From an uncultured Lachnospiraceae bacterium (GTDB lineage: Bacteria > Bacillota > Clostridia > Lachnospirales > Lachnospiraceae), in the NCBI GenBank assembly GCA_910585605.1, contig CAJUFL010000010.1, positions 18,130 through 82,129 on the forward strand: 64,000 nucleotides of DNA. The letters run 5' to 3'. The notes below the pieces were generated by a model. The model searched no databases and was not told the origin of the DNA. It saw only the letters and a program-made list of their open reading frames with translations. Shown here piece by piece: positions 1 to 8,892 of the stretch (position 1 is its first letter; each line of letters opens with the position of its first letter). The translations under genes and the position numbers were made by a program.

Positions 1-1
1 G

Positions 2-556
2 AACAAGAAATGTGCTGAGGTCATTCTTGCAAATTATGCGAGCAGGGATATTACACTTCATACAGATAAGGAAGGACATCTTTATGAGACTGGTATTGAT
101 GGGCAGGAAGTTTCCACGACCATTGATGATGTGATCGACGAGGTCTGCGAGTGGAATTATGAGGATATTGAGGCAGCAAAGCAGGCGTTAAAGCGGGCAG
201 ATGATTATATCGGCAAGTGCAGGTTAAATTCCCAGATTGAAAAGCTGGAGAAGGAGGCAAGGTCACTTAATTACATTTTCTATCAGACAAAGTACGGTAG
301 GAATGTAGAGAAGCTGGCTGACCGTATCGCAAAGGATGTGATGGAACAGCTTAACCTTGTGCCGGTCTATGATGTGCCATTTTATGAAGATAACAAAAGA
401 GATGCAGATGAAATGGTCATTGCAAATTCTTCAGATGAAAAAGATGAAGCGGAGCAGGATATTTCAGACAGTCAGATTGTTGCATCGGAGATTGTGACAA
501 GGGAAGACATACAGGTTGACTATACGCAAAAGATGGAGACGAAGGGGGCAAGATAA
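2..556 (+). CDS. ICE accessory protein, 5' end outside window (partial)
   Basis: The reading frame is open from base 2, so the start lies upstream of the window; the visible 184 codons are the C-terminal part. The sequence is hydrophilic and acidic, rich in helix-forming residues, with no recognisable catalytic motif. It ends 1 nt before the MobC-like gene and is probably cotranscribed with it. I do not recognise the family. The position just upstream of mobC and the relaxase suggests an element maintenance or relaxosome-linked protein, but that is inference from context only. Confidence 0.6.
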   Translation, partial: NKKCAEVILANYASRDITLHTDKEGHLYETGIDGQEVSTTIDDVIDEVCEWNYEDIEAAKQALKRADDYIGKCRLNSQIEKLEKEARSLNYIFYQTKYGRNVEKLADRIAKDVMEQLNLVPVYDVPFYEDNKRDADEMVIANSSDEKDEAEQDISDSQIVASEIVTREDIQVDYTQKMETKGAR

Positions 557-880
557 ATGGGTATGAGTTTGCGAAAGGCATACCGTCTTACGGAGGAGCA
601 GAATGCTGAGCTTCAGGAAAAGGTTGGAGAGCTTGGCATGACAGAATCAGAGTTTATCCGCCTGCTCATCACCCAGCGTCCAAAGGATTATCCTGAGATA
701 CGGCAGATGTTAAATGGTCTCATCAATGAGGTCAACCGTATCGGGGTAAATATCAACGAGATCGTCCACAACAATAATTCCGTCCTGTACTCCGACAGCG
801 ACAAGACAAGACTCATGGCTTATATGCAGAAGCTGAACGAGATGGTAAATAAGGCGGTGACAGACATTGGCGATCACTAA
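557..880 (+). CDS. mobC: MobC-like relaxosome accessory protein
   Basis: 107 residues. The N-terminal half resembles a ribbon-helix-helix DNA-binding unit (residues about 5-40, with the pattern R-LT-E....L......G.T.SEFIR). The C-terminal half (INEVNRIGVNINEIV) is the characteristic helix of the MobC mobilisation family. MobC proteins bind near oriT and help the relaxase open the strand. The gene is followed by the relaxase with a 14-nt overlap, the usual arrangement. A G-rich Shine-Dalgarno lies about 7 nt upstream of the ATG. Family assignment is by recognition of the pattern. Confidence 0.8.
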   Translation: MGMSLRKAYRLTEEQNAELQEKVGELGMTESEFIRLLITQRPKDYPEIRQMLNGLINEVNRIGVNINEIVHNNNSVLYSDSDKTRLMAYMQKLNEMVNKAVTDIGDH

Positions 881-2321
881 GATTCTTTATATGAAGGACT
901 GTGGGAATCATGATCCGGGCAAGCACTTACGACAGGCGATAGATTATATCCTTGTTTCTGAAAAGACAGGTGAGAATATGTATGTCTCAAGTGTAAACTG
1001 TCAGGTGCCTTACGCATATGAGCAGATGAAGGCAACCAAGGTACAGTTTGGAAAGACAGATAAGAGACAGGGATATCATATCATCATTTCTTTTGAAGAG
1101 GGAGAAGTAGATGCTCCTACAGCTTTTGAAATTGTCGGCAGATTTGTCGATGAGTATCTGAAGGATCAGTATCAGACAGTCTATGCGGTGCATGACAATA
1201 CTGCCCATATTCATGGTCACATCATATTCAACAGTGTGAATTTTCTGAACGGTAAGAAATTCCGTTACGAAAAGGGAGACTGGGCAAAGTATATCCAGCC
1301 GATCACGAACAGGTTGTGCGATGAATACGGTCTTTCCACCATTTCCGTTGAAAGAGACGAGGCGGAGTCATCCGAGAAATACACGGAATGGAGGGACGGA
1401 AGGGATGGCAGGTTCATCTGGGCAGATATGATAAAGAGGGACCTTGATGCCTGCGTATTGCAGGCTTCCAATTTTGACGAGTTTGTACGGATTCTTCAGG
1501 ACAAGGGGTATGAGGTAAAGCAGAATAAATACTTTGCCATAAAACCTCCGGGTCTTACAAGATTCAGGCGGTGCTATCGTCTGGGTGAGGAATATGCTGA
1601 GGAACGGCTTCGGGAGAGGATTGTATCCGAGGATATGAAGTATTATCAGGAGCATCATCATGAAGCAAGGATTGTGCGGGTTATGATACCTTATCACTTA
1701 AAAAGGGCGAAGTTATCCGGAATGCAGCGAAGATACTTTGCAAGATTGTACCGTTTGGGAAAGTTAAAAGCCCGTCCATATAGCCAGGCATATAAGTATC
1801 GTGATGAGATACGAAAAATGCATAAGCTCCATGACCAGTATATGTTTTTAGCTGACCATGAGATTCATTCCGAGGAGGACTTAGAGAAAGCATATGCTGC
1901 ATTGATGTCCAAAAAGGAAAGGCTCAAGGCAGCCAGGAGCATGTTCTATAAGGAACAGGCAAGGTATAGGGTGCTGTGGAAAAAAGCTGACCGTATGAAG
2001 GAACTTTTATCTGCAGAGATTACATTTCAAAACGGGGACACATTTTTCCAAAGTGAGCATGAGGAATATGTGAAGCTTCAGTCGGAGATTGAGGCACAGG
2101 GGTATTCATTTGATGAGCTTGAGGAACTGCGGGATTATTATAAAGTAAAGGCTTCAGAACATCAGGAGTTTCGTAAGGATTGCAGTAAAAAGATCCGTAT
2201 TGCAGAGAGCCTGATAAGGGAGGCAGATGAGGATAAGGCGAGAGCTGGTTCTGATGCAAGGCAGGAGATAAACAAGAATAAGATTGATAAACCAAGACAG
2301 CCGGTAAAACGGACTGTCTGA
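867..2321 (+). CDS. MobP-type conjugative relaxase
   Basis: 484 residues with a TTG start at 867, giving the N-terminus MAITKILYMKD that is usual for this Firmicutes relaxase family; the next in-frame ATG at 891 would remove it. The metal-binding histidine triad is visible as H109-x4-H114-x-H116 in the segment HDNTAHIHGH, and Y27 is a candidate catalytic tyrosine. The enzyme nicks one strand at oriT, stays bound to the 5' end and pilots it to the coupling protein. The C-terminal half (residues about 250-480) is basic and coiled-coil-like. It overlaps mobC by 14 nt, implying translational coupling. Confidence 0.9.
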   Translation: MAITKILYMKDCGNHDPGKHLRQAIDYILVSEKTGENMYVSSVNCQVPYAYEQMKATKVQFGKTDKRQGYHIIISFEEGEVDAPTAFEIVGRFVDEYLKDQYQTVYAVHDNTAHIHGHIIFNSVNFLNGKKFRYEKGDWAKYIQPITNRLCDEYGLSTISVERDEAESSEKYTEWRDGRDGRFIWADMIKRDLDACVLQASNFDEFVRILQDKGYEVKQNKYFAIKPPGLTRFRRCYRLGEEYAEERLRERIVSEDMKYYQEHHHEARIVRVMIPYHLKRAKLSGMQRRYFARLYRLGKLKARPYSQAYKYRDEIRKMHKLHDQYMFLADHEIHSEEDLEKAYAALMSKKERLKAARSMFYKEQARYRVLWKKADRMKELLSAEITFQNGDTFFQSEHEEYVKLQSEIEAQGYSFDELEELRDYYKVKASEHQEFRKDCSKKIRIAESLIREADEDKARAGSDARQEINKNKIDKPRQPVKRTV

Positions 2322-2343
2322 TTTTTTGTAAAGGAGGATGACG

Positions 2344-3597
2344 ATGGAGGATACAAAGTTATCAGCAGAGGAGATCGAGCAGGTCATATCGCAGTTTGAG
2401 CAGGAAAAGTATAACAAGCCTACACTAGACCTTGTAAGAGAAGATCTGGAGTTTGGTCTTTCAAAAAAGCAGATTGAGATGTATAAGAGCAAGAAGCTCC
2501 GATATGAGCATAGGAGGGCGATTTCAAATGCCATGCGTCAGGGGATTCCTGATGATGTGGTCGTGAGGTTTTCCGGTGGCAGGTACACAGAGCAGCAGAT
2601 AGCTATTTTTACGGATGAATTCATGGAGGGGTTTGGAGCAGATAAACTCTTTGAGATTATGGATTCTACACAGTCCGGTTATGACATGAAGGAGGCTTGC
2701 GGCAAGGTCAAAGGCAAACTGTCCAATACAAAGGAGAAAAAGGAAGAGCCTGAGCCGGAGAAATCTTTAGAGGAAGATATTGCGGATGAAAAAGCAGGAG
2801 AGGATAAAAAACTGGATGCTTCTGTGACCGGCATCAGCGGTCAGGATTTTATGGAGACTATGAAGATGATGATGGACACATTCTCAAATACCGTGCAGAT
2901 GCAGTTTGACCGCATGGACAAGAGGGATGAGGAGTTTAGAAAATCATCACTTGACAAGGAAGCAGAGAGGATGCTCAATGAAAGGATTACCAATCTTGAG
3001 AGCCAGCTTGCCGATTCTAAAAAAGACTTGTCTGCCGCTTCGGGTGTGGTAAACGAGAAAGAGCAGATCATACGCAGCCTGCAGAGTGATTTAGAGGATA
3101 AGGATAAATCCATACAGGAGTCCTTATCCCAAAAGGATGCAGAGATAAAAAAATTACGGGAGGAGATGGAGCAGATGAAATCAGGGAGCAATACTATGGG
3201 TGGATTTAGTCAGCCTGCCGGCAATCCTTCTGTCAGCGTGGCAGGAGAGCATAGCGCTTCAGGCGGTATGGCAGATCATACAGCCAACTATACCATGAAT
3301 GTCACTATGGCAAATGGCAGGCAGATTCCTCTGCAGGTGGAGCGTACCGAGAGAAAGTCACAGTCCGGTCTTTCGGCTCTGATGTCTAAGTTTTTGCCCA
3401 AGGGACCGGCAAAGACACTTCTTACAAGGATGATTGAAGGCAGATACTCCGGGGAGCAGCTTGCAGAAGTGATGTACGCATATCAGAATCATCTTGAGGA
3501 AGCAGAGGTGCAGGAACTTCTTGATGCGAATCTTCCTCCGGAAGAGATGCACGGTATTATCAATGTGGTTGCAGCGGCGAAGGGTGGTGAGAAATAA
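2344..3597 (+). CDS. ICE coiled-coil protein, function unknown
   Basis: 417 residues. An earlier ATG at 2338 directly abuts the AAGGAGG ribosome binding site, so the ATG at 2344 with 6-nt spacing is the likely start. The N-terminal about 115 residues contain short helical repeats; residues about 200-280 form a clear heptad-rich coiled coil (E/K/L-rich); the last 110 residues are more globular. It sits between relaxase and PcfB-like genes and its stop overlaps the next ATG by one base. No catalytic motif is seen. A structural or scaffold role in the relaxosome or channel is inference. Confidence 0.7.
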   Translation: MEDTKLSAEEIEQVISQFEQEKYNKPTLDLVREDLEFGLSKKQIEMYKSKKLRYEHRRAISNAMRQGIPDDVVVRFSGGRYTEQQIAIFTDEFMEGFGADKLFEIMDSTQSGYDMKEACGKVKGKLSNTKEKKEEPEPEKSLEEDIADEKAGEDKKLDASVTGISGQDFMETMKMMMDTFSNTVQMQFDRMDKRDEEFRKSSLDKEAERMLNERITNLESQLADSKKDLSAASGVVNEKEQIIRSLQSDLEDKDKSIQESLSQKDAEIKKLREEMEQMKSGSNTMGGFSQPAGNPSVSVAGEHSASGGMADHTANYTMNVTMANGRQIPLQVERTERKSQSGLSALMSKFLPKGPAKTLLTRMIEGRYSGEQLAEVMYAYQNHLEEAEVQELLDANLPPEEMHGIINVVAAAKGGEK

Positions 3598-4688
3598 TGT
3601 CAGAGATCAGTGATGCAGTACAAATCATCCGTGTCGGTTTTGAGGGCATGGAGATAGCGATGAAGGTCGGGAGTGCCTCCATCGGCACGATGCAGAAGAC
3701 CATGAAGTTCATTTATGGGATGCTGAATTTTGAAAAAAGCATGGGAAAGACTTCCATGAAGCAGCTTTTGATGCGTGGCGGGGATCTGCAGGTACTGGAG
3801 TTTGATAAACAGGATCTTTCAAAAGTGCAGAAGCTCGCTAAAAAGTACGGGATATTATATTCCGTCATGCCTGACATGGGCAGGGAGGGCAAGGTGGAAG
3901 TGCTTTTCCATAGCGAGGCTTCACCGAGGGTCAATCTGCTCATCAGCAAGTTAAAATCAGATACGATGTCGGTAAAGAGCATGGACAAATTCTTAGAGGA
4001 GACCGATGATAAGGCACTTGGAGTGTTTGACAAGTTCCTTAAAAAAGAAAAGTCGGGAAACCATGATGTCCACGCTGAAGCGAACCTTGACAGCCTGATC
4101 AAGAAAGTCGGGCAGTATGCCAAGGATAAAAAGAGCATCAGCGTGGACGAGATTAAAAAGGAGCTTTCCATAGATAAGGATATGGTAAAAGAGGCACTTG
4201 CAGAGCTTTTAAAGATTGGCGTAGTCGATAAGCCGGATGATAAGGGACAGTATAAGGTCATCATGGATTCTGATTCCATAGATGCAAAACTCAACCGTTT
4301 TCAGGAGCTTACGAACCGTATGAGGACGATTGCAGCTTCAAAAAACACCAATCTTGTGGATATCACGATTGCAAAGAAGATGGTATTTGAAGAAAATGAT
4401 CATGCGATAAAGACACTCATTCCCGGCACATATAAGACCGGTGCAAAGTATATCTGGCTGAATAAGTCCGATATCATGGAAATCTATAACGGCAAGACGA
4501 TCCTTTCCTATCTTGACAGAAACAAGGAATATAAGATTTACTCCAAGGACAACAGGGTGATAGAGACCATCAGGGGAATAGACCTGTTTGAGGCACATTA
4601 TGATGCGGTGGCTACCAGAATCCGTGAACACTTTGAAAAGGAGATGAAGCAGACGGTAAAAAGAAGCACACAGGTAAGAAAGAGGTGA
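3597..4688 (+). CDS. PcfB-like (DUF3801) relaxosome/coupling adaptor
   Basis: 363 residues. The N-terminal about 130 residues match the DUF3801/PcfB pattern: a helical start, KTSMKQLL, then a beta-alpha section (LQVLEFDKQDLSKVQKLAKKYG). PcfB of plasmid pCF10 links the relaxosome to the VirD4-type ATPase. Here the family core carries a C-terminal extension with a winged-helix-like segment (residues about 165-225, KSISVDEIKKELSIDKDMVKEAL) and a further 130 residues. The ATG overlaps the upstream stop codon by one base, and the coupling protein follows 6 nt later, matching the inferred partnership. Confidence 0.75.
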   Translation: MSEISDAVQIIRVGFEGMEIAMKVGSASIGTMQKTMKFIYGMLNFEKSMGKTSMKQLLMRGGDLQVLEFDKQDLSKVQKLAKKYGILYSVMPDMGREGKVEVLFHSEASPRVNLLISKLKSDTMSVKSMDKFLEETDDKALGVFDKFLKKEKSGNHDVHAEANLDSLIKKVGQYAKDKKSISVDEIKKELSIDKDMVKEALAELLKIGVVDKPDDKGQYKVIMDSDSIDAKLNRFQELTNRMRTIAASKNTNLVDITIAKKMVFEENDHAIKTLIPGTYKTGAKYIWLNKSDIMEIYNGKTILSYLDRNKEYKIYSKDNRVIETIRGIDLFEAHYDAVATRIREHFEKEMKQTVKRSTQVRKR

Positions 4689-4694
4689 TAAGGT

Positions 4695-6908
4695 TTGAAA
4701 ACAACAAAAAAGAAACCATCCATTCCTTTGATTATCATTGGTGCTTTATTAGCAGCTTATGCCGGATATCTGCTGAACGGTGCATGGCATCAGGGCATTG
4801 AGTTTGGTGATTTTGTAAATAACATGACACAGGTGTTAAGCTATCCGCTTAGGGATTATTATAATGAGAGCACATTAAAAGCGGTTATTATTTTCGAAAT
4901 CATTTTTGCAATGGTGATGCTGATGTACTACACGAGCCAGAGGACGATGATGCCGGGCAGGGAGTACGGTACGGCAAGGCTTGCCACACCGAAGGAGATA
5001 AACAAAGTCATTAAAGATAAGGATGATGGAAAGAACCGTATTTTAAGTCAGAATGTGAGGATGAGCCTGGATACCAGACTTACGAAGCTCAACAACAATG
5101 TCCTCATTATTGGTGGGTCAGGAAGCGGTAAAACTTTTTACGAGGTAAAGCCGAACCTGATGCAGAGAAATTCGTCTTTTATCATCACTGATCCCAAAGG
5201 CGAGATTCTTCGTTCAGAAGGGGAGATGCTAAAAGCAAATGGCTATAATGTGAAAGTCATCAATCTTTTAGAGATGGATAAGAGCGACTGCTATAATCCA
5301 TTCGTGTATCTCCGTGAAGAGACCGATGTGGTGAAGCTGGTAACGAATATCATGTCGAATACCACACCGAAGAATGCGACAAGTTCAGATCCGTTCTGGG
5401 ATAAGGCAGAGGGGCTGTTTTTACAGTCTCTTTTCTATTATGTGTGGCTGGAGACTCCGATTGCCAAGAGGAATATGGCAACCGTCATGGAGCTGATCGG
5501 TAAGGCAGAGGTCACGGAAAAGGATAAGCCGTCGGAGCTTGACAAGCAGATGTCCTTCCTTGAGCATACTTCTCCGCTTGGAGCGAACCATCCTGCGGTA
5601 AAGCAGTACAAAAAGTGTATGCGTGGTGCAGGCGATACCATTCGCTCCATTATCATATCTGCAAACTCAAGGCTTGCTAAATTGGAGAATAAGCAGGTTC
5701 TCCGTCTGTTATCAAAGGCTGATCTTAATCTTGCGGAGCTTGGCACAGGTGTAAGTAATGACGGTCATACAAAGACTGCACTGTTCTGTGTGATACCGGA
5801 CAGTGATAAGTCCTATAACTTCATCATCGGTATGCTTTATACGCAGATTTTTCAAGAACTGTACTATCAGGCGGATTTCAATTATGGTGGCAGGCTGCCG
5901 ATCCATGTGACCTTTATGCTTGATGAGTTTGCAAATGTCGCACTTCCGGATGATTACTGCTCCTTGCTTTCCACGATGCGAAGCCGTGAGATTTCATCAG
6001 TTATCATCATACAGAACCTTGCACAGATTAAGGCACTGTTTAAGGATACTTGGGAAACAATTCCGGGTAACTGCGATACTCTGGTGTATCTCGGCGGCAA
6101 TGAGCAGAGTACGCATGAGTATGTCTCAAAGTTGCTCGGCAAGGCTACCATTGACAAGAAGTCCACGGGTGAATCGAGGGGCAGGCAGGGGAGTTCGAGC
6201 CGCAACTTCGATGTACTCGGTCGTGAGATTATGACGGCGGATGAAGTGAGGAAGATGGATAATTCTAAATGTCTTATCTTTATCCGTGGTCTGGATCCTG
6301 TGCTTGATAAAAAGTATTTCACACCGAAGCACCCAATATTTTCACAGACTGCGGATGGCGACGGGAAACCTTATGAGTATGTGAACAAGACAGAGGATCA
6401 TTTCATCGGGCAGCCTTATGAGCTTCTCAATGAGCAGGGTGTCGAACATTTTGTGAAGATGAAGGAGAACGGGGAGAATGTGTTCATTCAGGATCTGACC
6501 TATGAGGAGTTCATGAGCCTTGATAAAGACAGGATGAAGGAGTATCTGCTGACGGAGGAAGAACTGCAGGAGAACAGACGGTATCTGGATTCTCTGGAAG
6601 GGCAGATGGAGATGAAGAATGTTCCCGATGCTGGGATGGAAGAGCAAGAGAACAAACTTCTGTCTGAACTGATAAAAGCGGCAAAGGAGAGCAAGGCAAA
6701 AGAGGAAGAGATGATCGCTAATGAGACTTTGGAGGAGAGGCTGAAGCGGATTTCATTTTCACCACAGCTTATGAGGCTTTTTGGTAAGGCAGTAGCCATG
6801 AAAATCCCCGAAGAGGAGATACTGAAGTATGCTTACGAGGAAGTTTCCATGATAAAGCTGGGGCAGTTTGTAAACAACTACCAGCCTAAAGCAAAGGCTG
6901 TTGGTTGA
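4695..6908 (+). CDS. VirD4/TraG-type type IV coupling protein
   Basis: 737 residues from a TTG start at 4695 preceded by GAGGTGA. Two N-terminal membrane segments (residues about 8-30 and 62-80) are followed by the ATPase domain: Walker A GGSGSGKT at 140-147, DPKGE at 166-170, and Walker B MLDEF with D410/E411. It is a membrane ATPase that hands the relaxase-bound strand to the mating channel. The C-terminal about 120 residues are acidic and helical and probably contact the relaxosome. It follows the PcfB-like gene directly. Confidence 0.93.
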   Translation: MKTTKKKPSIPLIIIGALLAAYAGYLLNGAWHQGIEFGDFVNNMTQVLSYPLRDYYNESTLKAVIIFEIIFAMVMLMYYTSQRTMMPGREYGTARLATPKEINKVIKDKDDGKNRILSQNVRMSLDTRLTKLNNNVLIIGGSGSGKTFYEVKPNLMQRNSSFIITDPKGEILRSEGEMLKANGYNVKVINLLEMDKSDCYNPFVYLREETDVVKLVTNIMSNTTPKNATSSDPFWDKAEGLFLQSLFYYVWLETPIAKRNMATVMELIGKAEVTEKDKPSELDKQMSFLEHTSPLGANHPAVKQYKKCMRGAGDTIRSIIISANSRLAKLENKQVLRLLSKADLNLAELGTGVSNDGHTKTALFCVIPDSDKSYNFIIGMLYTQIFQELYYQADFNYGGRLPIHVTFMLDEFANVALPDDYCSLLSTMRSREISSVIIIQNLAQIKALFKDTWETIPGNCDTLVYLGGNEQSTHEYVSKLLGKATIDKKSTGESRGRQGSSSRNFDVLGREIMTADEVRKMDNSKCLIFIRGLDPVLDKKYFTPKHPIFSQTADGDGKPYEYVNKTEDHFIGQPYELLNEQGVEHFVKMKENGENVFIQDLTYEEFMSLDKDRMKEYLLTEEELQENRRYLDSLEGQMEMKNVPDAGMEEQENKLLSELIKAAKESKAKEEEMIANETLEERLKRISFSPQLMRLFGKAVAMKIPEEEILKYAYEEVSMIKLGQFVNNYQPKAKAVG

Positions 6909-6929
6909 TTTTAATATAACCTATTAACC

Positions 6930-6972
6930 GGGAGAGATGTATGTCAGCCGATATGCACCTCTCCCTATTTTT
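6930..6972 (+). terminator. Hairpin between coupling protein and pilin genes
   Basis: A 7-bp GC-rich stem (GGGAGAG at 6930-6936, CTCTCCC at 6959-6965) followed by TATTTTTA. It resembles a weak intrinsic terminator or an mRNA processing/stability hairpin just before the ribosome binding site of the pilin gene. Confidence 0.6.
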
Positions 6973-6992
6973 ATGAAAAGGAGATTTTTATC

Positions 6993-7373
6993 ATGATGAG
7001 ATTATTAAAAGATGCAAGGAGCAATAAGGCAGAGAAGAAGGAGGGTTCTAGCATGGGAAAGAAAAGAAGAAGTTTTATGAAGCAGGTGATGGTTCCTGCA
7101 TTTTGCGGTGCCGTGACAGCCATGAATCTTATGAGCACGACTGCTTTTGCGGCAGGTACGGAGGCAGTTACAAAACCGCTTGACAGCTTAAAGACACTTA
7201 TCATCGCCGTGATTGGTGCTATCGGTATCATCATTCTTGCTAAGAATGTGATGGAGTTTGCACAAGCCTATCAGCAGCAGGATTCGTCTACGATGAACTC
7301 AGCACTGAAAGGCATTGTGGCAGGTGTAATGATGGCAGGCATTTCTTCCGTGCTTACTTTCCTTGGATTCTGA
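6993..7373 (+). CDS. Maff-2/VirB2-like pilin subunit
   Basis: Up to 126 residues. Two plausible starts exist: ATG 6993 after AAAAGGAG, and ATG 7053 after AAGGAGG. The second would begin MGKKRRSF and give a conventional signal peptide ending near AFAAG. The mature part has two hydrophobic helices (about residues 67-82 and 108-124 of the long form) separated by a short polar loop, the usual small pilin/Maff-2 arrangement. It would assemble in or on the membrane as the channel pilin. Hairpins lie on both sides of the gene, which may set a separate mRNA level. Confidence 0.8.
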   Translation: MMRLLKDARSNKAEKKEGSSMGKKRRSFMKQVMVPAFCGAVTAMNLMSTTAFAAGTEAVTKPLDSLKTLIIAVIGAIGIIILAKNVMEFAQAYQQQDSSTMNSALKGIVAGVMMAGISSVLTFLGF

Positions 7374-7394
7374 TGTGGGCGGAATTAACGCATA

Positions 7395-7415
7395 GGGCAG
7401 GGATACTCTCTGCCC
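7395..7415 (+). other. Hairpin downstream of pilin gene
   Basis: GGGCAG (7395-7400) and CTGCCC (7410-7415) form a 6-bp GC stem with a 9-nt loop, without a T-run. It lies between the pilin stop and the next gene and could protect the 3' end of a processed pilin mRNA. Confidence 0.45.
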
Positions 7416-7437
7416 GGAAAGGCAGGTGACTGTTACT

Positions 7438-8280
7438 ATGGATTTTTTTAAGCTCGGAGGGGTCATTCTTGATCTGTTAAATATGGTGTTTGGTTTCTGG
7501 AATGATCAGGTATCGCTAGTATTTGCACTTCTTGGTGAGTCTCCGGTGGAATTTAAGGATGGTGGTCCGTGGGAAGTGATATCAGGAATAGAGCCTATCT
7601 TTGTAGCGGTAGGCTCTTCTTTAGTGGTTCTTTTCTTTGTGATCGGCTTTTGTTCGGAGTCCGTGGATGTCAAAGAAGAAATGAGATTTGAAGTAATCTT
7701 ACGTATGCTGATCAGGCTGGGGCTTGCCGAGTGGTTTGTGGCAAACAATGTAACGATCATGAAAGCGGTCTTTACCTCTGTCGGCAATCTGGTCGGTCTT
7801 TTATCGGCAGGGAATACGACAAAGCTAAAGATTGCTGCTGATCAGGCAGAGATCATAAAGGATTTAGGGTTTGGGGAGTCGCTGCTCATGCTGATCCTTG
7901 CGGCACTTCTCTCCATTATCATCATTATCTGCGGATTTTTTCTGATATACACGGTGTATTTCAGATTTATGAAGCTGCTTATCATTGTTCCTTTAGGCTC
8001 TATCGCTTATTCAACAATGGGCGGTAACAGGATGGTGGCACATACGGCTGTCACCTACAGTAAATATTTTTTATCGGTGGTGCTTGAAGCAGTAGTAATG
8101 GCTCTTGCCATTATCATCTGCAATGCGCTTATCAATGCGGGGCTGCCATCATTTACGGGGGATTATGCAGACTGGACAAAGACACTGATCTATCTGTGTG
8201 AGATGACATTTACGATTGCCCTTACGGTAGGAACGGTAAAAGGAGCACAGAGTCTTGTGAGCAAGGCTCTTGGCATATAG
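7438..8280 (+). CDS. VirB6/TrbL-like polytopic channel protein
   Basis: 280 residues from ATG 7438; a GTG at 7426 in the same frame is an alternative. Several hydrophobic segments are visible (about residues 50-70, 135-165, 168-190, 205-230, 245-265), giving five or six membrane passes, as in VirB6/TrbL-type proteins of Gram-positive conjugation systems. Such proteins form the inner-membrane part of the DNA path. Position between the pilin and PrgI genes is typical for Clostridia ICEs. No catalytic motif. Confidence 0.82.
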   Translation: MDFFKLGGVILDLLNMVFGFWNDQVSLVFALLGESPVEFKDGGPWEVISGIEPIFVAVGSSLVVLFFVIGFCSESVDVKEEMRFEVILRMLIRLGLAEWFVANNVTIMKAVFTSVGNLVGLLSAGNTTKLKIAADQAEIIKDLGFGESLLMLILAALLSIIIIICGFFLIYTVYFRFMKLLIIVPLGSIAYSTMGGNRMVAHTAVTYSKYFLSVVLEAVVMALAIIICNALINAGLPSFTGDYADWTKTLIYLCEMTFTIALTVGTVKGAQSLVSKALGI

Positions 8281-8293
8281 ATTGGAGGTTTTT

Positions 8294-8869
8294 ATGGTTA
8301 TTGAGGTAAACAAGGATATTGACCGTTATAAGGAATCTGTGGTTTTAGGTCTGACTGCAAGGCAGTTGATCTATAGCATTGTGTCGGTTGTGATAGGAGG
8401 CGGCATTGTTCTTCTCGTTTATCCGTATGTGGGACTGACAACCAGTGCGTATATCGCTATCCCTGTGGTTGCACCGATCGCATTGACAGGGTTTTATTCC
8501 TATAACGGCATGACTTTTATGGAGATGATGAAACTGAAGCTGCACTTTTCTTTCGGGAATAAGGCACTCACCTATGTCTCAACGGAGAGTGCGGATGAGA
8601 TTCGGAAGGTTCAGATGGCAGAGGAGACGGCTGACAAAAAGAAGGGCTTTTCATTTGTGAATAAAAAAGCTGATTCATCAGCAGGCAATGGCACTACTGA
8701 TACTGCACCAGATAATGAGTCACAGGCTGGGCAGATACAGAAGAATAGAGAGGTTCAGACAGGCTCTAAATCATCGGCAAATAAAAGCCTGATGGTCATG
8801 CTTGTTGCTGTATTGGGACTTGTCGGTATATTTGTGGCGGCAGCAATTATTTTGAAGATGTATCTATGA
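8294..8869 (+). CDS. PrgI family conjugation protein
   Basis: 191 residues. The start at 8294 is fixed by TTGGAGG five bases upstream; the open frame extends further but overlaps the previous gene. The N-terminus (VIEVNKDIDRYKESVVLGLTARQL) followed by two membrane helices (about residues 28-48 and 52-70) is the PrgI family pattern. A linker rich in polar residues leads to a third hydrophobic helix at the C-terminus (about 165-188). PrgI is thought to act with VirB4 at the membrane; the VirB4 gene follows at once. Confidence 0.85.
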   Translation: MVIEVNKDIDRYKESVVLGLTARQLIYSIVSVVIGGGIVLLVYPYVGLTTSAYIAIPVVAPIALTGFYSYNGMTFMEMMKLKLHFSFGNKALTYVSTESADEIRKVQMAEETADKKKGFSFVNKKADSSAGNGTTDTAPDNESQAGQIQKNREVQTGSKSSANKSLMVMLVAVLGLVGIFVAAAIILKMYL

Positions 8870-8892
8870 CACATCGGAAAGGACGGATTATT

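Noticed and set aside
557..880. oriT next to mobC
   Set aside because: No clear inverted repeat and nick-site pattern was found in or near the gene; it may lie upstream of the window.
5920..6234. 104-codon + strand ORF inside the coupling protein gene
   Set aside because: Unlike the nested gene at 15919 it lacks a ribosome binding site and has Arg/Ser-rich shadow composition.
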